Below, piece by piece: positions 27,007-36,081 of a DNA stretch of 64,000 nt. The notes under the pieces are model-generated. The model had not been told where the DNA came from and searched no databases. It saw only the letters and a list, made by a program, of their open reading frames with translations. The translations under genes and the position numbers were made by a program. The first letter of the stretch is position 1. Each line of letters starts with the position of its first letter. The DNA is from Pseudomonadota bacterium. Lineage in GTDB: Bacteria > Pseudomonadota > Gammaproteobacteria > Burkholderiales > Burkholderiaceae_C. The stretch lies in the NCBI GenBank assembly GCA_021816585.1, contig JAKAXL010000002.1, positions 62,001 to 126,000 of the forward strand, read 5' to 3'.

Positions 27007-27201
27007 ATGGGCTCGTTCCTCAGCGCCTTCAAGGCCGTGTTCTGGGCCTTCCTCGGCGTGCGCAAGGGCAAGGATCGCGAACGCGATTTCGCGAACCTGA
27101 ACATCGTCCACATCGTCATCGCAGGGCTGCTTGCCGCCGCGCTGTTCGTCGGCCTGCTGATGACCATCGTCCATTGGGTCGTTTCAACCGGTCACCCCTA
27201 A
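27007..27201 (+). CDS. DUF2970 single-helix membrane protein
   Basis: A 64-residue DUF2970 protein: amphipathic start FKAVFWAFLGVRKGKDRERDF, then one membrane helix (IVIAGLLAAALFVGLLMTIV). It is normally found between ctaG and coxC in this operon type, and lies 16 bases ahead of coxC here. An oxidase-assembly role is inferred from position only. Confidence 0.85.
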   Translation: MGSFLSAFKAVFWAFLGVRKGKDRERDFANLNIVHIVIAGLLAAALFVGLLMTIVHWVVSTGHP

Positions 27202-27217
27202 AGTCGAGGAAGACACT

Positions 27218-28075
27218 ATGTCGACATCCAGCCAACCCTCGGGTTATTTCATTCCGAGTCCATCACCGTATCCGGTGCTGGCGGCCACGGCCCTGGTCAC
27301 GATGGCCTTCGGGGCCGGTTTCTGGTTCAACGACGTGCCGCACGCGCAGTGGCTGCTGCTGGTCGGCCTGCTCGGGTTCCTGGCCACGCTGTACAAGTGG
27401 TTCGGCCGCACCATCGCGGAAAGCGAGGGGGGCCTGCACAACCAGGCGGTGGACACGTCCTTCCGCTGGAGCATGAGCTGGTTCATTTTCTCCGAGGTGA
27501 TGTTCTTCGCCTCGTTCTTCGGCGCGCTGTACTACGCCCGGGTGTGGGCTCTGCCCGACCTGGCCGCGCTGCACAACCAGGTGCTGTGGCCGCATTTCCA
27601 GGCCGCCTGGCCGACCACCGGTCCCAGCGGGCTGATCCCGGCCGTGAAGGCGATGGACCCGTGGCCGATCCCGACCATCAACACCGCGCTGCTGCTGAGC
27701 TCGGGCGTCACCCTGACGATCTCGCACCACGCAGTTCGCGCCGACCACCGCAAGAACGCGATCTTCTGGCTGGCGCTGACCATCGCGCTGGGCGTGACCT
27801 TCCTGGTCATGCAGGGCATCGAGTACCACCACGCGTACACCGAGCTGGGCCTGACCCTGCATTCGGGGATCTACGGCGCGACCTTCTTCATGCTGACCGG
27901 GTTCCACGGCTTCCACGTGTTCCTCGGCGCGACCATGCTGTCGGTGGTGCTCTACCGCATGATCCGCGGGGATTTCAAGCCGGATCACCACTTCGCGTTC
28001 GAAGGCGCTGCCTGGTACTGGCACTTCGTCGACGTGGTGTGGCTGCTGCTGTACGTGCTGGTGTACTGGCTTTGA
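27218..28075 (+). CDS. coxC: Cytochrome c oxidase subunit III
   Basis: A 285-residue seven-helix subunit III. Family segments are visible: WSMSWFIFSEVMFFASFFGALYY shortened to SWFIFSEVMFFASFFGALYY, the Glu-bearing helix QGIEYHHAY, and the C-terminal GAAWYWHFVDVVWLLLY. Subunit III stabilises the proton-pumping core. The ribosome site GAGGAAG precedes the ATG at 27218. It is intact in length and motifs, as if subunit I is made somewhere. Confidence 0.97.
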   Translation: MSTSSQPSGYFIPSPSPYPVLAATALVTMAFGAGFWFNDVPHAQWLLLVGLLGFLATLYKWFGRTIAESEGGLHNQAVDTSFRWSMSWFIFSEVMFFASFFGALYYARVWALPDLAALHNQVLWPHFQAAWPTTGPSGLIPAVKAMDPWPIPTINTALLLSSGVTLTISHHAVRADHRKNAIFWLALTIALGVTFLVMQGIEYHHAYTELGLTLHSGIYGATFFMLTGFHGFHVFLGATMLSVVLYRMIRGDFKPDHHFAFEGAAWYWHFVDVVWLLLYVLVYWL

Positions 28076-28204
28076 CCGTCCGGCCATGCCGCGGCGCGCA
28101 GCCCGCGGCAACCTGCGCGCGCATGCGCGCGCGCTAGATGCGACGACGCGGCGACCTCCGGCAGCGGCGGACCCCGGGTAACGGGGGCGCCGCCGCGCGC
28201 CGCG

Positions 28205-28417
28205 TCACTGCGAGCTCAGCGGAAGTCCGCTCGGGTGGATCCAGCCCATCCTGTAGCTGAACAGGATGAACAGGAACAGCAGGATCGAGAAGCCGACGCG
28301 GAAGGTCAGCGCGGTGACGGCGCGATTGGATTTGCCCTTGTCCTTCATCACGAAGTACAGGCCCGAGAACAGGCTGCCGATGATGAGCACGAAGGCAATG
28401 ATGACCACGAATTGCAA
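28205..28417 (-). CDS. DUF2909 twin-transmembrane protein
   Basis: A 70-residue protein with two hydrophobic helices joined by the basic loop MKDKGKSNRAVTALTFRVG, typical of DUF2909. It starts with TTG at 28415-28417 behind GGGAG. It lies on the strand opposite to the rest of the cox cluster, convergent with coxC and divergent from SURF1 with only 29 bases between the starts. DUF2909 genes are regular companions of cox clusters in Burkholderiales; function unknown. Confidence 0.8.
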   Translation of the reverse strand: MQFVVIIAFVLIIGSLFSGLYFVMKDKGKSNRAVTALTFRVGFSILLFLFILFSYRMGWIHPSGLPLSSQ

Positions 28418-28446
28418 GGGTTGGCTCCCGCTTGGGTGAAGGGCTG

Positions 28447-29226
28447 ATGTCGAAACCGATTGTCCCACCAGCTACGCCGGATCGCGCAGCCCCGGGCCTG
28501 CGACCGCGGGAAATCTTGACCGTGATCGGCGGTCTGCTGGTGATCGCCTTGCTGGCGCGCCTGGGCGTGTGGCAGCTCGACCGCGCCCACTACAAGCAGG
28601 CGCTGGCCGCGCGAATCGCCAGCCGCGAATCGATGCCGCCGCAGGCGCTGGGCCCGCAGGGCCTGGATTTCGCGCGCAGCGAGTGGCGCCCGGTGGTCGC
28701 GCGCGGGCAGTGGGCGCCGCAATGGACCGTCTACCTGCAGAACCGCCAGTACCGCGGCGTCAGCGGCTTCTGGGTGCTGACCCCGCTGCGCCTGCAGTCC
28801 TCCGACACCTGGGTCATGGTGCTGCGCGGCTGGGCCGCTCCCGACGTGCACGCGCCGATGCTGGTGCCGCCGGTGCCGACACCGTCGGGCACGGTGGATG
28901 TGCACGGGCGTCTCGCGCCCGCGCCGTCACAATGGTTATCGTTCCAGAAAGACCCTCCTGGCGCCGTGGTGCGCCAGAATGTGCAACTGGGCCAGTTCGC
29001 CGACTACCACCATATCCGCCTGCTGCCGTACGTGGTGCAGCAGGTGGGCACGGCCCGTGACGGCCTGGTGCGCGACTGGCCCGCTCCGGCTCTTGGCATG
29101 CAGACCAATTACGGCTACGCCTTCCAGTGGTTCGCGATGAGCGTGACCTGCATCGGGCTGCTGGTGTTCTTCACGCTGCGCACGCTGCGCAGGCGTCGCC
29201 AGGGCGCGCAGGGAGCTCGGGCATGA
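28447..29226 (+). CDS. SURF1-family cytochrome oxidase assembly protein
   Basis: A 259-residue SURF1 protein with membrane helices at both ends (ILTVIGGLLVIALLARLGVWQL near residue 25; FAMSVTCIGLLVFFTL near 235) and a periplasmic domain between. SURF1 proteins help deliver heme a to subunit I. The stop overlaps the next start (ATGA at 29223). The presence of heme a machinery without a neighbouring coxA is notable. Confidence 0.92.
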   Translation: MSKPIVPPATPDRAAPGLRPREILTVIGGLLVIALLARLGVWQLDRAHYKQALAARIASRESMPPQALGPQGLDFARSEWRPVVARGQWAPQWTVYLQNRQYRGVSGFWVLTPLRLQSSDTWVMVLRGWAAPDVHAPMLVPPVPTPSGTVDVHGRLAPAPSQWLSFQKDPPGAVVRQNVQLGQFADYHHIRLLPYVVQQVGTARDGLVRDWPAPALGMQTNYGYAFQWFAMSVTCIGLLVFFTLRTLRRRRQGAQGARA

Positions 29227-29912
29227 GGCCGCCGCCGCTGCAGTCGCGGCCGGGGCAGGGCAGGGGCCGCGGGCCGCGCCTGCGCATCGCACTGACCTTG
29301 CTGGCCGTGGTGGTGCTGATTCCGCTGGCGGCCACGCTGTACGTCGGACTGGTGCTGCACCCGGGCGGCAAGCCTCCCTACGGCCAGCTCGTGCAGCCGC
29401 AGCGCCCGGTGCCGGCGTTGCACCTGCGCACCCTCGACGGCCACCCCTTCGACCTGCGCTCGCTCAACGGCTACTGGCTGATGCTGGTGGCCGCGCCCGC
29501 CGCCTGCGATCCGGCCTGCCAGCAGTTGCTGTACGACATGCGCCAGTTCTACCTGGCGGCCGGCACCGACCAGTATCGCGTGGCGCGGGTCTGGCTGATC
29601 ACCGATGACGCGCCGGTCAACCCCGGCGTGTTCGCGCCGGCCGCGGGCACGGTGATGTTGCGCGCCGACCCCGCCGAGCTGCGACGCTGGCTGCCGCTGG
29701 CGTCCGGCGAGAGCCTGCAGGGCCCCATGTGGCTGGTCGACCCGCTGGGCAACCTGATGCTTCGCTTCGCGTCCGGCTTCGATCCGGCACGCGCCCTGGG
29801 CGTGTTCAACAAGCTGCTCTACAACACGCAGTCCTGGAAGGCGCGGCATCTGCAGCCGCTGCCGCAGAGTCCGGGCGCCGCCGTCGCGGCCCCGGCGGGA
29901 AAGACATCATGA
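29223..29912 (+). CDS. SCO-like thioredoxin-fold membrane protein of the cox cluster
   Basis: A 229-residue protein: one N-terminal helix (LTLLAVVVLIPLAATLYVGL), then a thioredoxin-like domain with LRTLDGHPFDLRSLNGYWLML and a CDPAC pair in APAACDPACQQLL. The CxxxC pattern recalls SCO copper chaperones, but the rest is divergent. It is overlapped on both sides (ATGA with SURF1 and with COX15), so strictly co-translated. A role in copper or thiol chemistry of oxidase assembly is inferred. Confidence 0.75.
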   Translation: MRPPPLQSRPGQGRGRGPRLRIALTLLAVVVLIPLAATLYVGLVLHPGGKPPYGQLVQPQRPVPALHLRTLDGHPFDLRSLNGYWLMLVAAPAACDPACQQLLYDMRQFYLAAGTDQYRVARVWLITDDAPVNPGVFAPAAGTVMLRADPAELRRWLPLASGESLQGPMWLVDPLGNLMLRFASGFDPARALGVFNKLLYNTQSWKARHLQPLPQSPGAAVAAPAGKTS

Positions 29913-31090
29913 GTCCCTCGCTTCCGTCGAACCTGGTCAGCAACCTGTACCAGGCCGTCCCCACGGTGTGGCTGTTCTCGCTGCACTGGCTGCAGGCCGG
30001 CATGTGGCTGGTCGGCCTGCTGCTGGTGGTCTGGGCCGGCATGCGCATGCGCTGGGCCAGGCTGGTCGCGTTGCTGGTGTTCCTGACCATGGATCTGGTC
30101 ATGTTCGGCGCCTTCGTGCGCCTGACCGACGCCGGGCTCGGCTGTCCCGACTGGCCCGGCTGCTACGGGCGCCTCACGCCGGCGCAGGCGCACGTGCAGA
30201 TCCACGAGGCGGTGAAGCAGGAGGGCGGGGACAGCGGCAACGTCAGTCCCTTCAAGGCGTGGGTGGAAATGATCCACCGCTACGTCGCGACCATCATCGG
30301 CACGCTGATCCTGGTCATGGCGGCGCGCGCGATCTGGGCACGAAGACGGGGGCAGTCGATGCGCACGGGATTGCCGCTGCTGCTGCTTTTCTGGGTGATC
30401 GTGCAGGGCATGTTCGGCGCCTGGACGGTCACGCTGCTGCTCAAGCCGCTGATCGTCACGCTGCACCTGATGGGAGGCATCATCCTGCTGCTGCTGGCGG
30501 CCTGGTTCTGGATGCGCAACCGTCCGGACATGCGCCCGGTCGACGCCGGCAACGCGGCACGCGTGCTCACGCGCATCGCACTGCTGGGGTTGCTGGTGCA
30601 GATCTTCCTCGGCGGCTGGGTGAGCACCAACTACGCCGCGCTGGCCTGCTCGGGCTTTCCGACCTGCAACGGCAGCTGGAATCCTCCGGCCGACTGGAGC
30701 GCCGGTTTCACGATGTGGCGTGACCTCGGACGCATGCCCGACGGCTCGGCGATCACGCTGCAGGCGCTGATCGCCATCCACTGGGCGCACCGGCTGTTCG
30801 CGGTGGTCGCCTCGGCGCTGATCCTGGCCGCCGCCGCGGCGATGGCGCGTGCGCGCGAACTGCGCCGCCTGGCGGTCTGGCTGGTGCTGGCGCTGCTGGT
30901 GCAGATCGGTCTGGGAATCAGCCTCGTGCTGCTGCAGCATCCGCTGGTGCCGGCCGTCGCGCACAACGGCTTTGCCGCGCTGATGGTGCTGCTGCTCACC
31001 GCCGCCGCCTGGCGCACCCAGCGTGTGCCGCGGGAGCAGTATGCTGCACCCTCGCCCCCGGTGATGCAACGCATTCGAGCCGAATCATGA
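29909..31090 (+). CDS. ctaA: Heme A synthase (COX15/CtaA)
   Basis: A 393-residue eight-helix protein that oxidises the heme O C8 methyl group to give heme A. The conserved histidines are seen in [28 protein letters not shown] and VAHNGFAAL. The extracytoplasmic loop [14 protein letters not shown] carries the paired cysteines. The ATG overlaps the previous stop and its own stop overlaps ctaB (ATGA), as part of a tightly packed assembly block. Confidence 0.95.
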   Translation: MSPSLPSNLVSNLYQAVPTVWLFSLHWLQAGMWLVGLLLVVWAGMRMRWARLVALLVFLTMDLVMFGAFVRLTDAGLGCPDWPGCYGRLTPAQAHVQIHEAVKQEGGDSGNVSPFKAWVEMIHRYVATIIGTLILVMAARAIWARRRGQSMRTGLPLLLLFWVIVQGMFGAWTVTLLLKPLIVTLHLMGGIILLLLAAWFWMRNRPDMRPVDAGNAARVLTRIALLGLLVQIFLGGWVSTNYAALACSGFPTCNGSWNPPADWSAGFTMWRDLGRMPDGSAITLQALIAIHWAHRLFAVVASALILAAAAAMARARELRRLAVWLVLALLVQIGLGISLVLLQHPLVPAVAHNGFAALMVLLLTAAAWRTQRVPREQYAAPSPPVMQRIRAES

Positions 31091-31986
31091 AAACCACCAG
31101 TCTGTCCCCCGCCTCCGGGCCGCTGCGCGCGGCGGCGCAGTTCTACGCCCTGACCAAGCCCAGGGTGGTGCAGCTGATCGTGTTCTGCGCGGTCATCGGC
31201 ATGTTCCTGGCACGCCCGGGGCTGCCGGCATGGCGTCCGCTGGTGTTCGCCACCATCGGCATCTGGCTGGTGGCCGGCGCCGCCGCCGCCTTCAACTGCC
31301 TGGTGGAGCAGAAGATCGACTCGGTGATGCGGCGCACCGCCTGGCGCCCTTCGGCCACCGGCGAGCTGGGCTCGGCGCAGATCCTGGTCTTCGCCGGGGT
31401 GCTGTGCGCCATCGGCATGGCGCTGCTGTACACCCAGGTCAACCCGCTGACCATGTGGCTGACCTTCGGCACGTTCATCGGCTACGCCGTCATCTACACG
31501 GTGCTGCTCAAGCCCGCGACCCCGCAGAACATCGTCATCGGCGGGGCGTCGGGGGCGATGCCGCCGGTGCTGGGCTGGGCGGCGATGACCAACTCGGTGT
31601 CGGCCGAGGCGCTGATCCTGTTCCTCATCATCTTCCTGTGGACCCCGCCGCACTTCTGGTCGCTGGCGTTGTACCGCACCGAGGACTACCGCAAGTCGGG
31701 GCTGCCGATGCTGCCGGTGACCCACGGCTCGCGTTACACCCGCCTGCACGCGCTGCTGTACACGGTGCTGCTGAGCGCGGTCAGCCTGATTCCGTGGGCG
31801 ATGCACAGCGCCGGGCTGATCTACGCCGCCAGCGCCATCGTGCTCGGCGGGGTGTTCATCGCCTACGCGTGGCAACTGCTGCGCAAGTACAGCGACGCGC
31901 TGGCGCGATCGATGTTCCGCTATTCGATCGTCTATCTGTCGCTGCTGTTCGCGGCGATGCTGGTGGACCACTACCTGCCGCTGTGA
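31087..31986 (+). CDS. ctaB: Protoheme IX farnesyltransferase (COX10/CyoE)
   Basis: A 299-residue UbiA-superfamily membrane enzyme that adds farnesyl diphosphate to heme B to make heme O, the precursor used by CtaA. The two Asp-rich sites are seen as [15 protein letters not shown] and in the second half around [15 protein letters not shown]. The segment [14 protein letters not shown] is a CyoE signature. It is the last gene of the block; the SCO1 gene that usually follows in Burkholderiales is not here. Confidence 0.96.
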   Translation: MKTTSLSPASGPLRAAAQFYALTKPRVVQLIVFCAVIGMFLARPGLPAWRPLVFATIGIWLVAGAAAAFNCLVEQKIDSVMRRTAWRPSATGELGSAQILVFAGVLCAIGMALLYTQVNPLTMWLTFGTFIGYAVIYTVLLKPATPQNIVIGGASGAMPPVLGWAAMTNSVSAEALILFLIIFLWTPPHFWSLALYRTEDYRKSGLPMLPVTHGSRYTRLHALLYTVLLSAVSLIPWAMHSAGLIYAASAIVLGGVFIAYAWQLLRKYSDALARSMFRYSIVYLSLLFAAMLVDHYLPL

Positions 31987-32029
31987 GCGCCCGCGGGCGC
32001 TCAGGGCCCGGCCGGGAACCACGGCGGGT

Positions 32030-32947
32030 GTGAGCAGCGGCTACATCGGGCGCTTCGCGCCGTCGCCCAGCGGCCCGCTGCACGCCGGCTCGCTGGCGGC
32101 CGCGCTGGGCTCGTGGCTGGACGCGCAGGCGCAACGCGGGCACTGGCTGGTGCGCATCGAGGATGTCGACGCGCAGCGCTGCGTGGCGGGCGCGCAGCGC
32201 CGGATCCTGCAGCAGCTCGCGCAATGCGGACTGCACGCGCAGGGTGAGGTCTGGCTGCAGTCGCGGCGCGGCGCGGCCTACGAGCAGGCGCTGCAGCGTC
32301 TGCTGCTGCAGCGCGACGCCTACGCCTGCAGCTGTTCGCGGCGCGAGTTGCGCCTGAGCGGGGCGCCCCGCGGCCCCGGCGGCGAACTCGTTTATCCCGG
32401 CACCTGCCGCGCGGGCCCGAAGGGGCCGGTGCGTGCCTGGCGGCTACGCCTTCCCGACGGCGAAGCGGCGCACGTGCGCTGGAGTTGCGCCCGGCTGGGA
32501 GAGCAGTCGCAGCGAGTCGACGTCGAGGTGGGCGATTTCGTGCTGCGCCGTGCGGGGGGCGACTGGGCCTACCAGCTCGCGGTGGTGGTGGACGATGCGG
32601 CGCAGCAGGTCAGCGACGTGGTTCGCGGCGAGGACCTGGCCGAGTCGACGCCGCGCCAGATCCTGCTGCAGCGCGCGCTCGGGCTGCCCACGCCGCGCTA
32701 CCTGCACCTGCCGCTGCTGCGCGACGCGCAGGGGCGCAAGCTGTCGAAGAGCGAGGGCGCCGCGGCCTTCACCCCGGGAGCGCAGGCCTTGCGCGATGCC
32801 GCGCGCGCGCTGGGGCTGGCAGCCGGCGGGCAGACGGTGCCGGAGGTGCTGGAGTCGGCGATGGCGCAGTGGCCGCAGCTGCGGCGAAGCTGGAGCGACG
32901 CGGCGACAGCGCGCAGCCAGCTCCCAGGAGCCTTGCGGCCCGGCTGA
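32030..32947 (+). CDS. gluQ: Glutamyl-Q tRNA(Asp) synthetase
   Basis: A 305-residue truncated glutamyl-tRNA synthetase paralogue that glutamylates queuosine in the tRNA-Asp anticodon. It has the HIGH-like element [16 protein letters not shown], a zinc site with Cys residues in [10 protein letters not shown] and YPGTC, and the KMSKS-like [10 protein letters not shown]. It lacks the anticodon-binding domain, as expected. The start is GTG at 32030. QueE, which acts earlier in the queuosine pathway, is encoded 1.5 kb away. Confidence 0.94.
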   Translation: MSSGYIGRFAPSPSGPLHAGSLAAALGSWLDAQAQRGHWLVRIEDVDAQRCVAGAQRRILQQLAQCGLHAQGEVWLQSRRGAAYEQALQRLLLQRDAYACSCSRRELRLSGAPRGPGGELVYPGTCRAGPKGPVRAWRLRLPDGEAAHVRWSCARLGEQSQRVDVEVGDFVLRRAGGDWAYQLAVVVDDAAQQVSDVVRGEDLAESTPRQILLQRALGLPTPRYLHLPLLRDAQGRKLSKSEGAAAFTPGAQALRDAARALGLAAGGQTVPEVLESAMAQWPQLRRSWSDAATARSQLPGALRPG

Positions 32948-32978
32948 AACACCGCGGGCCGGGGCGCGCGGGCCCCGT

Positions 32979-34400
32979 CTACTTGGCGCCAGCCGGCTTG
33001 CCCCCGAGCAGCGCCGCGACCTTGCGCCGCGCGCGGATGTTGCCGGCCGGCGCGCTGGCGCGCGCGGCGCCTTGTTCGTCCCATGCCGGCGCGGCCTGGG
33101 GGTCGGCCTCGTAGGGCTTGTCGAACCAGGGATCCTGCGAGGCCCGGGCCGGCGCCGCGGCGCGCACGGAAGAGCTGCCGAGGCCGGAGTCGCGCGCTGC
33201 GCGCGGCAGGCGGCGCGGCGCGTGGACCTCGAGTTCGCGCGGCTCGATGCGGCGCTTGATCAGCTTCTCGATATCCGCCAGTCCGCGCGAATCGCGTTCG
33301 CAGGCCAGCGTGATGGCCAGGCCCGAAGCGCCGGCGCGGCCGGTGCGCCCGATGCGGTGCACGTAGTCCTCGGCGTTGAAGGGGACGTCGTAGTTGATCA
33401 CCCCCGGCAACTCGGCGATGTCGAGTCCGCGAGCCGCCACGTCGGTGGCCACCAGCACCTCCACCTCGTTGCGCTTGAAGGCGTCGAGCGTGGCCAGGCG
33501 CTCGGCCTGCGACTTGTCGCCGTGCATGGCCTGCGCCTTCAGCCCGTCGCGTTCGAGCATGCGCGCCAGGCGCCCCGCGCCGAGCCGGCTGTTGACGAAC
33601 ACGATGGTCTGGCGCAGCGCGTGCTCGCGCAGCACCTGCAGCAAGGCCGCGTGCTTGAGGTCCTCGGGAACCTTGTAGAGAATCTGCTCGACGTTGGTCG
33701 CGGTGGCGTTGGGGCGGGCCACCTCGACCGTCACCGGGTCGTGCAGGTAGCTCTGCGCCAGGCGCCGGATCTCCGGTGAGAAGGTGGCCGAGAACAGCAG
33801 CGTGGTGCGCTGCGACGGCAGGTAGGCGAGGATGCGCTGCAGGTCGGGCAGGAATCCGATGTCGAGCATGCGGTCCGCCTCGTCGAGCACGACGAACTGC
33901 ACCTGCGACAGGTTCACCGTCTTCGCCTCCAGGTGATCGAGCAGGCGCCCGGGAGTGGCCACCAGCACCTCGACGCCCTGGCGCAGCGCGGCGGTCTGCG
34001 GCGCCATGTCCATGCCGCCGAACACGCAGGCGCTGCGCAGCGGCGTGTGGCGCGCATAGGCGTGCACGTTGGCGTAGACCTGGTCGGCGAGTTCGCGGGT
34101 GGGCGCCAGGATCAGCGCGCGCACCGGGTGGCGTGCGGGCGACACGCTGGTGCTGGCCAGCGGCAGCAGGCGCTGCAGGATCGGCAGCGTGAACGCGGCG
34201 GTCTTGCCGGTGCCGGTCTGCGCGGCTCCCATCATGTCGTGCCCGGACAGCACCACCGGGATCGCCCGTTGCTGGATCGGGGTCAACGTTTCATACCCCA
34301 TGTCCGCCACCGCCCGCAACAGCCGCGGGTCCAGCGCGAGATCGCTGTAGCGCTGCACGGCCGTGGTCGGTTCTGCGGGGGCCTGGGTAGGGTCGTTCAT
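32979..34400 (-). CDS. rhlE: DEAD-box RNA helicase, RhlE-type
   Basis: A 473-residue helicase with all motifs: Q motif (TPIQQRAIP), Walker A AQTGTGKT, Ia PTRELADQ, Ib TPGRL, DEAD as VLDEADRML, SAT, and the C-terminal RIGRTGRAG. A basic low-complexity tail of about 90 residues (ending NIRARRKVAALLGG) is typical of RhlE and aids RNA binding. The ATG at 34400 matches the family start. It is convergent with gluQ. Confidence 0.95.
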   Translation of the reverse strand: MNDPTQAPAEPTTAVQRYSDLALDPRLLRAVADMGYETLTPIQQRAIPVVLSGHDMMGAAQTGTGKTAAFTLPILQRLLPLASTSVSPARHPVRALILAPTRELADQVYANVHAYARHTPLRSACVFGGMDMAPQTAALRQGVEVLVATPGRLLDHLEAKTVNLSQVQFVVLDEADRMLDIGFLPDLQRILAYLPSQRTTLLFSATFSPEIRRLAQSYLHDPVTVEVARPNATATNVEQILYKVPEDLKHAALLQVLREHALRQTIVFVNSRLGAGRLARMLERDGLKAQAMHGDKSQAERLATLDAFKRNEVEVLVATDVAARGLDIAELPGVINYDVPFNAEDYVHRIGRTGRAGASGLAITLACERDSRGLADIEKLIKRRIEPRELEVHAPRRLPRAARDSGLGSSSVRAAAPARASQDPWFDKPYEADPQAAPAWDEQGAARASAPAGNIRARRKVAALLGGKPAGAK

Positions 34401-34501
34401 CGTGCTCGTGTCCTCGAAGAGCCGGAAAGATCCGGCTGCGCCCCCGTGGTGTCGCAGATGTCGCGCGGGCGGGGGCGGCCCGTGCACTGCCGGTGCTGCC
34501 G

Positions 34502-35134
34502 TCAGCGGATACCCAGCAGCTTGTGGGTCTGCAGGCTCAGGCGCCAGCGCGGATCGCGCAGGCACTGGCGCAGCGCCCATTGCGTGTTGTCGCGCAGCAA
34601 CGGTCCGTCCATCGGCTGCAGCAGGCGCTGACGGAAATCCAGCTGCACCAGTTCGTCCAGGTCGAGCCCGGGCTGCGGCACGACCACCTTGATTTCATCG
34701 CCGGCGCGCTGCAGCAGCGCGGCGCCGGCCTTCGGGCTGACGCAGATCCAGTCGATTCCCGGCGGCGCGGGCAGGCTGCCGTTGGTCTCGACCGCCACGC
34801 GCATGGCGCGCTCGTGCAAGGCATCGACCAGTGCGCGATCCACCTGCAGCAGCGGCTCGCCACCCGTCAGCACGCACAGCCCCGGGCCGTGCGCAACCGG
34901 CCAGTGCGAGCGCACCGCGTCGGCCAGCTGCGAGGCATCGGCGAAACGTCCGCCGCCATCGCCGTCGGTGCCGACGAAATCCGTGTCGCAGAAACGGCAT
35001 ACGGCCTGCTCGCGGTCCGATTCACGGCCGCTCCACAGGTTGCACCCGGCGAAGCGGCAGAACACCGCGGGCATTCCCGCCTGGGCTCCTTCGCCCTGCA
35101 GCGTATAGAAGATTTCCTTGACCGAATAGGTCAT
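34502..35134 (-). CDS. queE: 7-carboxy-7-deazaguanine synthase (radical SAM)
   Basis: A 210-residue QueE that rearranges carboxytetrahydropterin to CDG in queuosine and deazapurine synthesis. The [4Fe-4S] ligands are Cys31, Cys46 and Cys49, spaced CX14CX2C. This is the unusual insertion-bearing form known from Burkholderia QueE instead of CX3CX2C. The SAM-contact segments LTGGEPLLQ and VETNGSLP are present. A terminator separates it from the upstream pal gene. Confidence 0.94.
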   Translation of the reverse strand: MTYSVKEIFYTLQGEGAQAGMPAVFCRFAGCNLWSGRESDREQAVCRFCDTDFVGTDGDGGGRFADASQLADAVRSHWPVAHGPGLCVLTGGEPLLQVDRALVDALHERAMRVAVETNGSLPAPPGIDWICVSPKAGAALLQRAGDEIKVVVPQPGLDLDELVQLDFRQRLLQPMDGPLLRDNTQWALRQCLRDPRWRLSLQTHKLLGIR

Positions 35135-35215
35135 TGATCGAGTGCCGCCGTCTGCATGCAGCCGACATTATCCCACGGACTCCTTGTGCGACGCAGCACG
35201 CCGCGCGCCGCGCAG

Positions 35216-35253
35216 CAAAAACCCGCGCGGGCCTGGCGCGGCCGGCGCGGGTT
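35216..35253 (-). terminator. Rho-independent terminator of pal
   Basis: Read on the minus strand, the nine-base arms AACCCGCGC and GCGCGGGTT enclose a GC-rich 16-base loop and run into a stretch of T (TTTTT, complement of 35217-35221). It lies 36 bases after the pal stop codon and before queE. Confidence 0.7.
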
Positions 35254-35288
35254 CGGCGCGCCCGCGACGGGCGCGGGCAGGGACGCGA

Positions 35289-35822
35289 TCAGCGTTGGTA
35301 GACGATGTCGACGCGGCGGTTCTCGGCGTAGTCGGCGGCCGTCGTGCCCAGCGCCTTCGGCTTTTCCTTGCCGAAGCTGATGGCTTCCATCTGCGAGGGC
35401 TTGGCGCCCAGCAGTTCCATCGCGTTCATCACCGCATCGGCGCGCTTCTGGCCCAGCGCCAGGTTGTATTCGCGGCTGCCGCGGGCGTCGGTGTTGCCCT
35501 GCAGTTGCACGTGCGCGCTCGGGTGGCTGGTCAGGTACTGGGCGTTGTCCTGGATCACCGGGCGGTACTGCGATTCGATGTTGTACTTGTCGAAGGCGAA
35601 GAACACGCTGCGTGGCACGTTCGGCGCCGGGCCGAGGTTCTCCTCGGCCGGGGCCTGCACCGCGGCGACGCTGCTTTGCGCCGAGTTGGCGTTGCTCGCC
35701 GGAGCCGGCGCGGCGGCTTGCACCGGCGCGGTGGGCTTGCTGCTGGAGGCGCAGCCGCCCAGGGTGCCGAGCACGGCAAGCGCCAGCACGGCCGGCACGG
35801 TGGTCAACAGGTGACGCTTCAT
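35289..35822 (-). CDS. pal: Peptidoglycan-associated lipoprotein (Pal/OmpA family)
   Basis: A 177-residue outer-membrane lipoprotein. The signal sequence ends in lipobox LGGC (acylated Cys near residue 24), followed by an Ala/Pro linker. A C-terminal OmpA domain binds diaminopimelate through GNTDARGSREYNLALGQKRA and ENRRVDIVYQR. The ATG at 35822 is preferred over the adjacent GTG because AGGGGA lies 7 bases ahead. The usual neighbours tolQRAB and cpoB are absent on both sides. Confidence 0.9.
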   Translation of the reverse strand: MKRHLLTTVPAVLALAVLGTLGGCASSSKPTAPVQAAAPAPASNANSAQSSVAAVQAPAEENLGPAPNVPRSVFFAFDKYNIESQYRPVIQDNAQYLTSHPSAHVQLQGNTDARGSREYNLALGQKRADAVMNAMELLGAKPSQMEAISFGKEKPKALGTTAADYAENRRVDIVYQR

Positions 35823-36081
35823 CACGATCCCCTATGTGTAGGAATGAATGGTTGGGTTTGTTGCGGGCGTACAAGCAATTGCGGTGTCGCGGGACGAGTC
35901 CTGAAGTGCGACTCTGGGGAACCTCGGCAACTCACGCGCGCGAGCCCCCATCGCGAGCATAAGGCTCCCTGGTGGCAAACGCGATGGCTCGATGCCGGGT
36001 TGACCATGCCGATGTATCGCTTCGCGACGAATGTTATTGGATGCAACAAGGCGGGTCCATCCCTTCGTTCGCATCGCGAGC

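Noticed and set aside
28087-28131. Hairpins after coxC as a terminator
   Set aside because: TGCCGCGG/CCGCGGCA and an alternating GC stretch can fold, but no T run follows on either strand.
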